This document shows, one piece after another, positions 1-7,117 of a stretch of DNA of 43,908 nt. Numbering within the stretch: position 1 is the first letter of the stretch; each line of letters starts with the position of its first letter. The notes beneath the pieces were generated by a model. That model had not been told where the DNA came from. It ran no database searches and saw nothing but the letters and a program-made list of their open reading frames with translations. Origin of the DNA: an uncultured Prevotella sp. (lineage in GTDB: Bacteria > Bacteroidota > Bacteroidia > Bacteroidales > Bacteroidaceae); assembly GCA_934272845.1 (NCBI GenBank), contig CAKQSF010000016.1, positions 1 to 43,908 on the forward strand, read 5' to 3'. Both the position numbers and the translations under genes were made by a program.

Positions 1-119
1 AAACAAGTTTGGTTCTGCTCATTTGGCTTAACGAAAACGTTGGACTTCATCCTTCGTTTTCTCGCCATGGCAGAACTCAAACAAGTTTGGTTCTGCTCAT
101 CTGGCTTATCGAAAACGTT
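1..119. repeat. Direct repeat of about 41 bp with inverted-repeat content
   Basis: A segment of about 41 bp beginning AAACAAGTTTGGTTCTGC occurs at 1-41 and again at 79-119 with two mismatches. Around the second copy GCAGAAC (71-77 region) can pair with GTTCTGC, with CAAAC/GTTTG inside, giving a long hairpin. CGAAAACG and CGTTTTC in the spacer also pair. Nothing coding is visible in 1-315. This looks like an intergenic palindromic repeat; the left part may continue outside the window. Confidence 0.7.
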
Positions 120-254
120 CATATACAGCAAGCCTTATGCAAAGTTAAGTATTTTTCTTGATTTATGTTAGTAGCAAAGGTGCATTTGTGCTAACATAAT
201 ACAGTCTTAACAATATTTAGCAGAGAACGAAGCGTTTTATTCTAAACTTTTGCT

Positions 255-262
255 TAATTTTG
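255..262 (+). promoter_or_regulatory. Possible -7 element (TAATTTTG) before the FKBP cluster
   Basis: TAATTTTG fits the Bacteroidota -7 consensus TAnnTTTG and lies 53 nt before the first FKBP start codon. No TTTG is seen at the usual 19-21 nt upstream, so the call is tentative. Confidence 0.35.
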
Positions 263-315
263 CCGTAATAATGCGTTAGAACGATAATAAATAATTTAAA
301 AATATAACACAAAGA

Positions 316-918
316 ATGGACAAAGTAAGTTATGCCCTTGGTTTGGGTATCGGAACCCAGTTGAAGAGCATGGGTGCAGAGAAGTTGAACATTGATGATT
401 TCGCACAGGCTATTAAGGACTCAATTGCTGGCAAACAGCAGATGACCGCTGCCGAAGCGCAGAAGATTGCCACAGAGTTCTTTAAGGAACAAGAGGAAGT
501 GCAGCGTGCAAAGGCTGCTGAGAACGGCAAGAAGGCCAAGGAAGAAGGTGAGAAATATCTTGCAGAAAACGCTAAGAAAGAAGGCGTGAAGACTACAGAG
601 TCTGGTCTGCAGTATATGGTATTAAAAGAAGGTAACGGTAAGCAGCCTAAGGCTACTGATAGCGTAAAGTGCCACTATGAAGGCTTCTTGACCGACGGTA
701 CATTGTTTGATTCAAGCGTTCAGCGCGGTGAGCCTGCTACATTCCCTCTCGGTGGTGTTATTGCAGGATGGACAGAAGGTCTGCAACTTATGAAGGAAGG
801 TGCAAAGTATCGTTTCTTCATACCTTATAACCTCGCTTATGGCGAGGCTGGTGCAGCAGGTGCTATCCCACCATTCGCTACTCTTATCTTCGACGTAGAG
901 TTGATAGAGGTAAAGTAA
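316..918 (+). CDS. FKBP-type peptidyl-prolyl cis-trans isomerase, predicted cytoplasmic
   Basis: This 200-residue protein should catalyse cis-trans isomerisation of X-Pro bonds and help protein folding. The N-terminal half (about 1-85) is the helical FKBP_N dimerisation segment, starting SYALGLGIG, followed by a Lys/Glu-rich linker helix. The FKBP fold follows: GLQYMVLKEG near 95, then LTDGTLFDSS, GVIAGWTEGL and PYNLAYGEAG, the usual active-site landmarks. There is no signal peptide, so it is predicted to be cytoplasmic, unlike its two neighbours. It is the first of three tandem FKBP genes and lies 44 nt before the next. The start at 316 gives the family-typical MDKVSYALG beginning. Family assignment is secure; clients are unknown. 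Confidence 0.93.
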   Translation: MDKVSYALGLGIGTQLKSMGAEKLNIDDFAQAIKDSIAGKQQMTAAEAQKIATEFFKEQEEVQRAKAAENGKKAKEEGEKYLAENAKKEGVKTTESGLQYMVLKEGNGKQPKATDSVKCHYEGFLTDGTLFDSSVQRGEPATFPLGGVIAGWTEGLQLMKEGAKYRFFIPYNLAYGEAGAAGAIPPFATLIFDVELIEVK

Positions 919-962
919 AAAATAAAAAGGAATAACAAAAATAAACAAAACAAAACACAAAG

Positions 963-1832
963 ATGAAGAAATTCACGTTAGCAGCAATCGTTGCAGTGGC
1001 AATGGCTGCACTTACATCATGTGGCAATAGCACTCCAAAGGCAAGCCTTAATGATGACATCGACACACTTAGTTACGCTCTCGGTATGACACAGTCAGAC
1101 GGTTTCAAAATGTATTTGTCAGAGCGTATGGGCGTAGACACTGCATATATCGACGACTTCCTTAAAGGTGTAACAGATGGTGCTACGGCAGGCGATGACA
1201 AGAAAAAGGCTGCTTACTATGCAGGATTGCAGATAGGTCAGCAGTTTGGTACACAGATGCTGAAGGGCGCTAATCAGGAGATTTTTGGTAATGACTCAAC
1301 AAAGACAATATCACTGAAGAACGTTATCGCAGGTTTCAGTGCAGGTGTTAAGGAGAAAGGTCAACTCATGACCATGGATGAGGCTCGCAGGGCGTTCGAG
1401 GCTAAGATGAATGCCATAAAGGAAGAGAGCATGTCTAAGCAGTTCGGTGCTTATAAAAAGCAGAATGAGGCTTATCTTGCAGCAAATGCCAAGAAGGAAG
1501 GTGTGAAGGTTCTTCCAAGCGGTGTACAGTATAAGGTAATCACCATGGGTACTGGTGCTGTAGCAACTGATACTACAGTGGTAAAGGTAAACTACGAGGG
1601 TAAGACTATTGACGGAAGAGTATTCGACTCAAGTTATCAGCGTGGCGAGCCTGTGCAGATGCGTGCCAACCAGGTAATCCCAGGATGGAGAGAAGTACTC
1701 AAGATTATGCCAGCAGGTTCTAAGTGGGAGGTTACAATCCCTGCTGACCTCGCTTATGGTCCTAATGGTCAGGGACAGGTTATCAAGCCATTCTCTACCC
1801 TTATCTTCACTATCGAGGTGCTCGCAAAGTAA
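963..1832 (+). CDS. FKBP-type peptidyl-prolyl isomerase, lipoprotein
   Basis: This is a 289-residue prolyl isomerase with a lipoprotein signal: MKKFTLAAIVAVAMAALTSC, with the lipobox ending at Cys20. It is therefore predicted to be lipid-anchored in the envelope. Two FKBP_N-like helical blocks follow, one at DTLSYALGMTQSDGF near 38 and a second at AYYAGLQIGQQFG near 84, then the FKBP fold from about 180 with GRVFDSSYQRGEP, NQVIPGWREVL and PADLAYGPNG. It lies 44 nt after the cytoplasmic paralogue and is probably co-transcribed with it. A terminator-like hairpin follows at 1902-1950. Envelope folding is inferred from the anchor, not shown. Confidence 0.93.
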   Translation: MKKFTLAAIVAVAMAALTSCGNSTPKASLNDDIDTLSYALGMTQSDGFKMYLSERMGVDTAYIDDFLKGVTDGATAGDDKKKAAYYAGLQIGQQFGTQMLKGANQEIFGNDSTKTISLKNVIAGFSAGVKEKGQLMTMDEARRAFEAKMNAIKEESMSKQFGAYKKQNEAYLAANAKKEGVKVLPSGVQYKVITMGTGAVATDTTVVKVNYEGKTIDGRVFDSSYQRGEPVQMRANQVIPGWREVLKIMPAGSKWEVTIPADLAYGPNGQGQVIKPFSTLIFTIEVLAK

Positions 1833-1901
1833 AGGGTAAGGTGGACTATGGTGAATTGTCCACATAGAAACACAGAAATAATTATCTAAAGAAATAAAGT
1901 T

Positions 1902-1950
1902 AAGACTCCACTTCCTGACTCCGAAAGGGGTGGAGGTAGAGTCTTTTTTT
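1902..1950 (+). terminator. Intrinsic terminator-like hairpin ending 10 nt before the next ATG
   Basis: AAGACTC (1902-1908) pairs with GAGTCTT (1939-1945), and ACTTCC pairs with GGAGGT inside after one mismatch. Seven or more T residues follow. The U-tract ends only 10 nt before the start codon of the third FKBP gene, so this is either a terminator with partial read-through or an attenuator in that gene's 5' leader. Confidence 0.8.
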
Positions 1951-1960
1951 ATAAACGAAC

Positions 1961-2959
1961 ATGAAAAAGACATTATTGGTAGTATTTGCCGTAGCGTGTG
2001 CAATGACCGTTACAATGGCGAAGAAAAAAACGCCTAAGCAGCCACAACAGGCTGCCGTAGAGTTGAAGAATAGCAGTGACTCTGTTAGTTATGCGGCAGG
2101 TTATGCTAATACACAGGGACTTGTGCCGTTCATACAGCAGCAGCACAATGTAGATACCGCTTATATGGCAGATTTTATACAGGGCTTTAACGATGCAAAG
2201 GATAAGTTTAATGACCCTAAGTTCGTGGCTTACATGGCTGGTCAAAACATTGCGCAGATGGTTGAAGCACGTATGATAAAAGGCATGGGAGATGACCTTA
2301 AGGATTCACCTGACTCTCTTGTACGTAACATATTCTATCAAGGTTTCGTTGCAGCCCTGCAGAACGATACCACAAAGTTTGATATGGCAGGTGCCAGCAA
2401 GTATTTCCAGACACGCATGGAGGCTGACCATAATGCGAAGATAGAGAAACTCTATGGTGAGAACAGAATGGCAGGTGATGCGTTCCTCGCTGAGAATAAA
2501 ACGAAGTTTGGTGTGAAGACCACTGCTAGCGGATTGCAGTATAAGGTGCTTACCGAAGGTTTCGGACCAAAGCCTGTAGCCAGTCAGGAGGTAAGTGTTA
2601 AGTATGAGGGAAAATTCGTCGACGGCACAGTGTTCGACTCAAGTTACACTCGTGCTGACTCTATCACCAAGTTTAAGTGTAATCAGGTTATAAAGGGTTG
2701 GACAGAGGCACTCACCATGATGCCTATTGGTTCAAAGTGGGAACTCTATATACCTTACAACCTTGCATACGGTGAACGTGAAACAGGTAAGATTAAGCCG
2801 TTCTCAGCCCTTATCTTCACTGTGGAGTTGGTTGGAATTAAGGGAGTAGAATACCCTGCAAAGCCTAAGGAAGAGATTCCTGCTGCCACATTAACTCCTG
2901 CCAAGAAAGCAACTAAGGCTAAGACCACTAAGACAAAGAGTAAGTCTTTCGTAAAATAA
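1961..2959 (+). CDS. FKBP-type peptidyl-prolyl isomerase, periplasmic, Lys-rich tail
   Basis: This 332-residue protein starts with a Sec signal peptide (MKKTLLVVFAVACAMTVTMA, cleavage likely before KKKTP). There is no lipobox, so it is predicted to be soluble in the periplasm or secreted. Two FKBP_N-like blocks follow (SVSYAAGYANTQG near 41 and AYMAGQNIAQM near 88). The FKBP fold runs from about 185 to 300, with DGTVFDSSYTRAD, NQVIKGWTEAL and PYNLAYGERETG. A basic low-complexity tail rich in Lys, Thr and Ala (about 305-332) is absent from both neighbours. It is the third tandem paralogue and sits directly behind a terminator-like hairpin, so its expression may be uncoupled from the first two. 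Confidence 0.92.
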   Translation: MKKTLLVVFAVACAMTVTMAKKKTPKQPQQAAVELKNSSDSVSYAAGYANTQGLVPFIQQQHNVDTAYMADFIQGFNDAKDKFNDPKFVAYMAGQNIAQMVEARMIKGMGDDLKDSPDSLVRNIFYQGFVAALQNDTTKFDMAGASKYFQTRMEADHNAKIEKLYGENRMAGDAFLAENKTKFGVKTTASGLQYKVLTEGFGPKPVASQEVSVKYEGKFVDGTVFDSSYTRADSITKFKCNQVIKGWTEALTMMPIGSKWELYIPYNLAYGERETGKIKPFSALIFTVELVGIKGVEYPAKPKEEIPAATLTPAKKATKAKTTKTKSKSFVK

Positions 2960-2981
2960 GACAGAACATAATACAGAACAA

Positions 2982-3049
2982 ACGAGACGGTGGAGATTTA
3001 AAACATCCAGTACGTGATGTGAAGTCTCTGCCGTCTCGTTCGTTTTTTT
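2982..3049 (+). terminator. Intrinsic terminator after the FKBP cluster
   Basis: ACGAGACGG (2982-2990) plus TGGAGA pairs with TCTCTG plus CCGTCTCGT (ending 3039). A run of seven T follows at 3043-3049. The apical part has an internal loop. Confidence 0.85.
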
Positions 3050-3089
3050 ACTAACTAATGAACATCGTTTCTACCAACTAACTAAAAAT

Positions 3090-5231
3090 ATGAGACTTAT
3101 ACTACTGCTTCTGGCTTTTATTGCCAGCAACGTCATGGCGCAACCTAAGACGTGGAAGAAAATATTAAGGACAGAAGACGAAACGTTCTTTAAAACAGAC
3201 GAGGCACGAAGGATAGGAGACCAAGTGTTGTTATATCAGCGCATGACGGGTGGTTGGGCAAAGAATATAGATATAGTAAAACCCCTGACATATGAAGAAC
3301 GTCAGCAGGTAATGGCAGACAAGACTCGGCGTGACGACTCAACGACAGATAACGATGCAACAAACATACAGATGGTCTATCTCGCCCGACTGTATGAGGC
3401 TACTAAGGAAGACAAATACCGTGAGGCGTTTCGTAAGGGGGTGGAGTATCTTCTTAGTGGGCAATACGCTAATGGGGGATGGCCGCAGTTTTGGCCAGAG
3501 CAGCGTGACTATCAGATACATATAACTTATAATGACGATGCTATGGTGAACACTATGCAACTGTTGTGGGCTATTATGAACAATAAAAAGCCTTATGACA
3601 GTAACATAGTGGACAAGGCAATGAAAGCGAGAATAAAGAAAGCGTTCTATAAGGGCGTAGACTGTATTCTTGCTACGCAAATACGCGTAGATAGTAAAGG
3701 CAAGGTGACAAGAAACCCTAACAGTACGCTAACGGTATGGTGTCAGCAACACGACCGCGAGACACTGCTCCCAGCACCAGCACGTGCATACGAACTACCT
3801 TCTTATTGTTCGCAGGAGAGTGCTTCTATTGTGGCCCTGCTCATGCAGTTACCTAATCCCTCGGCAAAGGTAAAGGCTTCAGTGCATGCTGCCATGGCAT
3901 GGTTTGACAAATATAAGATAACGGGCTACCGTGTTGTGACAACTCGTGATGCGAACATCAGTGACCGCAAACTCGTAAAGTCGGTTGACGCTACCCCTAT
4001 ATGGGCACGTTTCTATGACCTTGACCACTGTGAGCCATACGTCTGCGACCGTGACGGACTGCCACGCCGCAGTCTTGACCGTATAGGCATAGAGAGACGT
4101 ATGGGGTATGGATGGTATGGCGACCGCCCATCAACACTCTATGGTGAGTACAAGGCTTGGGCAAAGAAGTATGATCCCAAACATATGGTCAACATAAGCC
4201 TAACGACCAAGGGTGGCAATGAAACAGGACTTATCCACATGTTTAATGCACCGAAGATAGACATCAGTTGCTTTGATGCTGTGGTGAAGCGTGGTGAAAG
4301 TATACAGAAGGCTATTGACGCTGCCCCAGAGGCACCAGAGAAACCTTATCTTATATACGTTAAAAAGGGAATATACAACGAAAAGGTCGTTATCGACCGT
4401 CCTAATATAGTGCTTGTGGGTGAGAATCGAGACAGTTGTATCATTGTTGGAGCGGAGACGTCAAACCATCATATGCGGACGGAATACAAAGGCGAGAAAG
4501 TGCATGATGGCATACTCGTGCTAACCGAGAAAGCCAATGACTGTATATTGGCATCCCTCACTGTTATTAATAACTATGGAACAACCGTCAATCCTACAAC
4601 AACACATCAATTTGCCGTGTTCGGTTACGCCACGCGTACCATCATTCTTAATAGCAACATTATCTCAGATGGTAACGATGCTCTGTCGCTGTGGGCGAAA
4701 AAAGATGGCATGTATTATCATGCAGACCTTTACCTGCGTTGTCCTGGGGTGGACTTTATCTGTCCGCGTGGCAACTGTTACGCCACGCGTTGTCGTTTCT
4801 ATGGTGATACACGTGCTATACTGTGGCACGATGGTCGTGGAGACAAAGACGCAAAGTTTGTGGTAACCAACTCTTTCTTCGATGGTAAGCAGCCAACAGT
4901 GCTTGGACGTTATCACCACGATTCGCAGTTCTATATAGTCAATTGTCACATGACACGCAACATTATTGACGAGAACATAGACCATGCCTATGCCAAGACA
5001 CGCGAACAGCGTCTGCGTGAAGGCAAGGATGTAGACCCTTGCCCATGGGGAAAACGTGTGTACTATTATGGTTGCACACGTGAAGGAGGACATGGTTCAT
5101 GGCTCAATGACAATCTAAGCGAAGCCCCCGGCAGTCCAGCCTTTCATGCTATCACCGCTCGGTGGACCTTTAATGATAAATGGGACCCAGAGGCTTACAT
5201 TCGCCAGTTGTGGGGCGTGCTAGAGTATTGA
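3090..5231 (+). CDS. Secreted pectate lyase (PL10-like) fused to pectin methylesterase (CE8-like)
   Basis: This 713-residue two-domain enzyme is for pectin breakdown. A Sec signal peptide (MRLILLLLAFIASNVMAQ) leads into an alpha/alpha-barrel pectate lyase domain of the PL10 kind (about 20-390), recognised from GGWAKNID, the TTDNDAT motif and NGGWPQFWP. The second half (about 400-710) is a CE8 pectinesterase beta-helix: GIYNEKVVIDRPNIVLVG, then GNDALSLW with the likely acid/base Asp near 527, and GVDFICPRG with the likely nucleophile Asp near 554. De-esterification by CE8 exposes polygalacturonate for the lyase, so the fusion makes biochemical sense. It stands alone between two hairpins and has no SusC/SusD partners in this window. 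Exact subfamily is from memory. Confidence 0.88.
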   Translation: MRLILLLLAFIASNVMAQPKTWKKILRTEDETFFKTDEARRIGDQVLLYQRMTGGWAKNIDIVKPLTYEERQQVMADKTRRDDSTTDNDATNIQMVYLARLYEATKEDKYREAFRKGVEYLLSGQYANGGWPQFWPEQRDYQIHITYNDDAMVNTMQLLWAIMNNKKPYDSNIVDKAMKARIKKAFYKGVDCILATQIRVDSKGKVTRNPNSTLTVWCQQHDRETLLPAPARAYELPSYCSQESASIVALLMQLPNPSAKVKASVHAAMAWFDKYKITGYRVVTTRDANISDRKLVKSVDATPIWARFYDLDHCEPYVCDRDGLPRRSLDRIGIERRMGYGWYGDRPSTLYGEYKAWAKKYDPKHMVNISLTTKGGNETGLIHMFNAPKIDISCFDAVVKRGESIQKAIDAAPEAPEKPYLIYVKKGIYNEKVVIDRPNIVLVGENRDSCIIVGAETSNHHMRTEYKGEKVHDGILVLTEKANDCILASLTVINNYGTTVNPTTTHQFAVFGYATRTIILNSNIISDGNDALSLWAKKDGMYYHADLYLRCPGVDFICPRGNCYATRCRFYGDTRAILWHDGRGDKDAKFVVTNSFFDGKQPTVLGRYHHDSQFYIVNCHMTRNIIDENIDHAYAKTREQRLREGKDVDPCPWGKRVYYYGCTREGGHGSWLNDNLSEAPGSPAFHAITARWTFNDKWDPEAYIRQLWGVLEY

Positions 5232-5240
5232 TACTTACTT

Positions 5241-5273
5241 ATAGGCAAGGTTTAGTGAATAAACCTTGCCTAT
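5241..5273 (+). terminator. Strong hairpin after the pectin enzyme
   Basis: ATAGGCAAGGTTTA (5241-5254) pairs perfectly with TAAACCTTGCCTAT (5260-5273) around a GTGAA loop. The following sequence is AT-rich but has no long T-run, so termination efficiency is uncertain. Confidence 0.7.
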
Positions 5274-5290
5274 ATTATACACACTCAATT

Positions 5291-5500
5291 CGGATGGTTG
5301 TTATTACAAGTACCGAAGCAGTAAACTATAGACACGCTTTATTACTTTGACTTCCAGTACTTGCACCAAGTACCGCAGTAATCTCTACCAAGTACTGCAG
5401 TAATCTCTACCAAGTACTGAGGTAAAACGACCGTATTGTTATTATGAAACAACTTGCATAGTTCAATTTAGAGGTTATTTTCCCCGTCAAAGTGTAAGTG
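5291..5500. mobile_element. Degenerate MITE-like relic
   Basis: GGATGGTTGTTATTAC at 5291 resembles the end of the intact MITE at 39104-39304 (GGGTGGTTCTATAAATTACC). A block near 5471-5502 (GAGGTTATTTTCC, then GTCAAAGTG and AAGTGAG) matches the MITE interior at 39141-39172. No matching right end is visible, so this is at best a decayed copy. Confidence 0.4.
5354..5426. repeat. Three tandem 22-bp repeats (CAAGTACTGCAGTAATCTCTAC type)
   Basis: CAAGTACYGCAGTAATCTC recurs with a 22-nt period between 5367 and 5426, introduced by CAGTACTTGCACC. The same array, with small differences, occurs at 32797-32868 after another gene. Each unit contains the palindrome-like AGTACT and CTGCAG. The role is unknown. 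Confidence 0.75.
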
Positions 5501-5592
5501 AGATACGGTAGCCAACTATACTAATGGCTGTTAGGATAAAAATACTAAAATTATCTAATTTGTAGATGTGTGGTTATTGTTATTGGGAGTAA

Positions 5593-5847
5593 TTATGATG
5601 TGTGGTCATCGTTCGCAATCACTTTAGCCTGTTCTTTCATATATTTTGTTGCCTCTGATTCAATTTTAACATTAAAATTTAAGACTTTTAATGCCATTTG
5701 CTTTGTTTTATGTATTTGTCCAGAAGTCTTGTATAAGAGCATTAATTTATATAGTGGGTATATACGGTTGGGCATTATGAGAATGGTGCCCAACATAAAT
5801 AAAATACCTACCATTCCTTGTTCAACGCCAATATTGTTATGCCACAC
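5593..5847 (-). pseudogene. C-terminal remnant of an O-antigen-ligase/TPR-like membrane protein
   Basis: The minus-strand frame encodes about 84 residues. After some non-specific start it reads PNRIYPLYKLMLLYKTSGQ and then KTKQMALKVLNFNVKIES. This resembles the last TPR-like helices at the C-terminus of Bacteroidota O-antigen-ligase-family proteins. The membrane part is absent. The resemblance is from memory, but the composition is protein-like and unlike the surrounding AT-rich DNA. Its orientation away from the NVEALA-like remnant suggests a deletion joined two divergent genes near 5800-5850. A short intact hypothetical gene is the alternative. Confidence 0.4.
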
Positions 5848-5969
5848 GCTTTGTTAATGGTGAATGGGTCGAAGTCGGGAGTGGCTCTGTGAGTTGTAGT
5901 GGAACAGAAGAATGTCATTCTGGAGATGGTTGGGTAGAATGTGACGGAAATAATTCTTTATGTAATTAA
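5799..5969 (+). pseudogene. C-terminal remnant of a Cys-rich NVEALA-like small secreted peptide
   Basis: The frame ending at TAA 5967-5969 reads NGEWVEVGSGSVSCSGTEEC, then HSGDGWVECDGNNSLCN. The CSGTEEC and GDGWVECDG pattern recalls the tail of NVEALA-family small exported peptides of Bacteroidota. The N-terminal leader and NVEALA motif are missing: the frame is closed by stops at 5778 and 5796, and no start codon precedes the homologous part. It lies upstream of a BF3164-like remnant, the usual neighbour of NVEALA peptides, which strengthens the reading. The assignment is inferred from remembered family patterns. Confidence 0.45.
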
Positions 5970-6179
5970 TATGTAGAGTTATTTCTAGTAAGTAAGTGTT
6001 CAAAATTATTTTTATATTTAAGATAGGCTATTTGGATGCAGATGTTTTCTCTGTTTGAGGGAACAATGTAATCATTGTGACTGAAAACAGAGGAAGCAGA
6101 TGCGCCAAAGAGACTGTATTAAATATAATTTCAGAAATAAAAATGTTCAATTACTGATATATTATATAAATAATTTTGA

Positions 6180-6539
6180 ATACTTACTTATTCAAAAGAT
6201 TACAAATGTTTATCGACTTTAGACCTAAGAACTATTGAAGAAATAGCGAATACATTTGAAAAAGAGAAGTCAGAAGACCCAAATAGTTATTTTGTAATAG
6301 TAAGTGATGCATACGCAAGTGACGAATATTTATATCTCCTTGTATCATCGAAGAATAAAGGAAAATTCAAGTCTAATGTCATACTAACTCTACGTGTAAG
6401 TAATGGAGCAGTAGTATTAAGCACGGCATATAAACTTAAAGGGAATAGGTATTCTACTATTTGTGTGAATGATAAAGAACAATTAGTTGTGGTTAACCAG
6501 AAAACTGCTGGGATAGAAATATATGAATTGGATAAATGA
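6180..6539 (+). pseudogene. 5'-truncated BF3164-like six-bladed propeller lipoprotein
   Basis: An open stretch of 119 codons ends at TGA 6537-6539 and has no start codon; stops at 6126, 6138, 6171 and 6177 close the frame upstream. The translation includes IVSDAYASDEYLYLLVSSKN, VILTLRVSNG and QKTAGIEIYELDK, the repeating beta-blade texture and terminal blade of BF3164-type six-bladed propeller lipoproteins. The signal peptide and about two thirds of the protein are missing. It overlaps the next gene by 17 nt, which implies the two were once translationally coupled. Confidence 0.55.
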
Positions 6540-7077
6540 TTTTAAGGAAAAACGTGATATTATAAAATATTTCTTCATATTTATCGTTATTTGTATTTTA
6601 GGCACTTCCTGTAATAGAATAAAGATTGAGCGTGATATAGCGAACATGATGGGGACGAAAATAAGTGTTCCGTATGATAGTCTGTATGCTTTGCATGAAA
6701 TAAATAAAAAACAGATAAAACTGGCAGACTACGTTTATGTTGTCTATTATGATAGTACAGTGTGTTCTGTATGCACGCTGAAAAATGGGTATTATTGGGA
6801 GACATTACGAGATTCATTACTACAAGTGGAAAAAAACGTAGAGTTAGTCTTTATATATGCCCCTCCAAAGGAAGAAACGCCTAAATTTATAAATGAGTTG
6901 AAATATGTCAAAAATACTTTTGTAACTCTTGTAGATACGGCAGATGTGTTTGGCAGAAACAATAAACATATATCATCCAATTGTAAATGTATTTCTTCCA
7001 ACAAGTATAGGTTCCATACAGGAATGCTACTGTTTCGGTACGGTTCTGCATTTCTCTCCGCTTGGTTCATTTATTAA
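6523..7077 (+). CDS. Thioredoxin-like CxxC lipoprotein, C-terminus probably altered
   Basis: This 184-residue protein has a hydrophobic leader and lipobox (FIFIVICILGTSC, Cys near 30), so it should be a lipoprotein. A CSVC motif near 85, preceded by beta-strand-like YVYVVYYDSTV, suggests a thioredoxin-like redox domain of the kind found beside NVEALA/BF3164 loci. After FGRNNKHISSN (about 145-155) the sequence becomes hydrophobic and unlike the expected family ending, and it overlaps the extended upstream part of the next frame. A frameshift or replacement of the last 30 or so residues is likely. The start overlaps the propeller remnant. It may be non-functional. Confidence 0.55.
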   Translation: MNWINDFKEKRDIIKYFFIFIVICILGTSCNRIKIERDIANMMGTKISVPYDSLYALHEINKKQIKLADYVYVVYYDSTVCSVCTLKNGYYWETLRDSLLQVEKNVELVFIYAPPKEETPKFINELKYVKNTFVTLVDTADVFGRNNKHISSNCKCISSNKYRFHTGMLLFRYGSAFLSAWFIY

Positions 7078-7117
7078 AAGTTCTATTCTGATGATTTTAT
7101 CTTTAATACAAATAATT

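Noticed and set aside
5570..5857. Plus-strand 95-residue frame
   Set aside because: It is antisense to the better protein-like remnant and its sequence has no recognisable pattern.
6944..7117. 58-residue N-terminal extension of the barrel protein
   Set aside because: It overlaps the preceding gene and precedes a normal signal peptide that starts at 7118.
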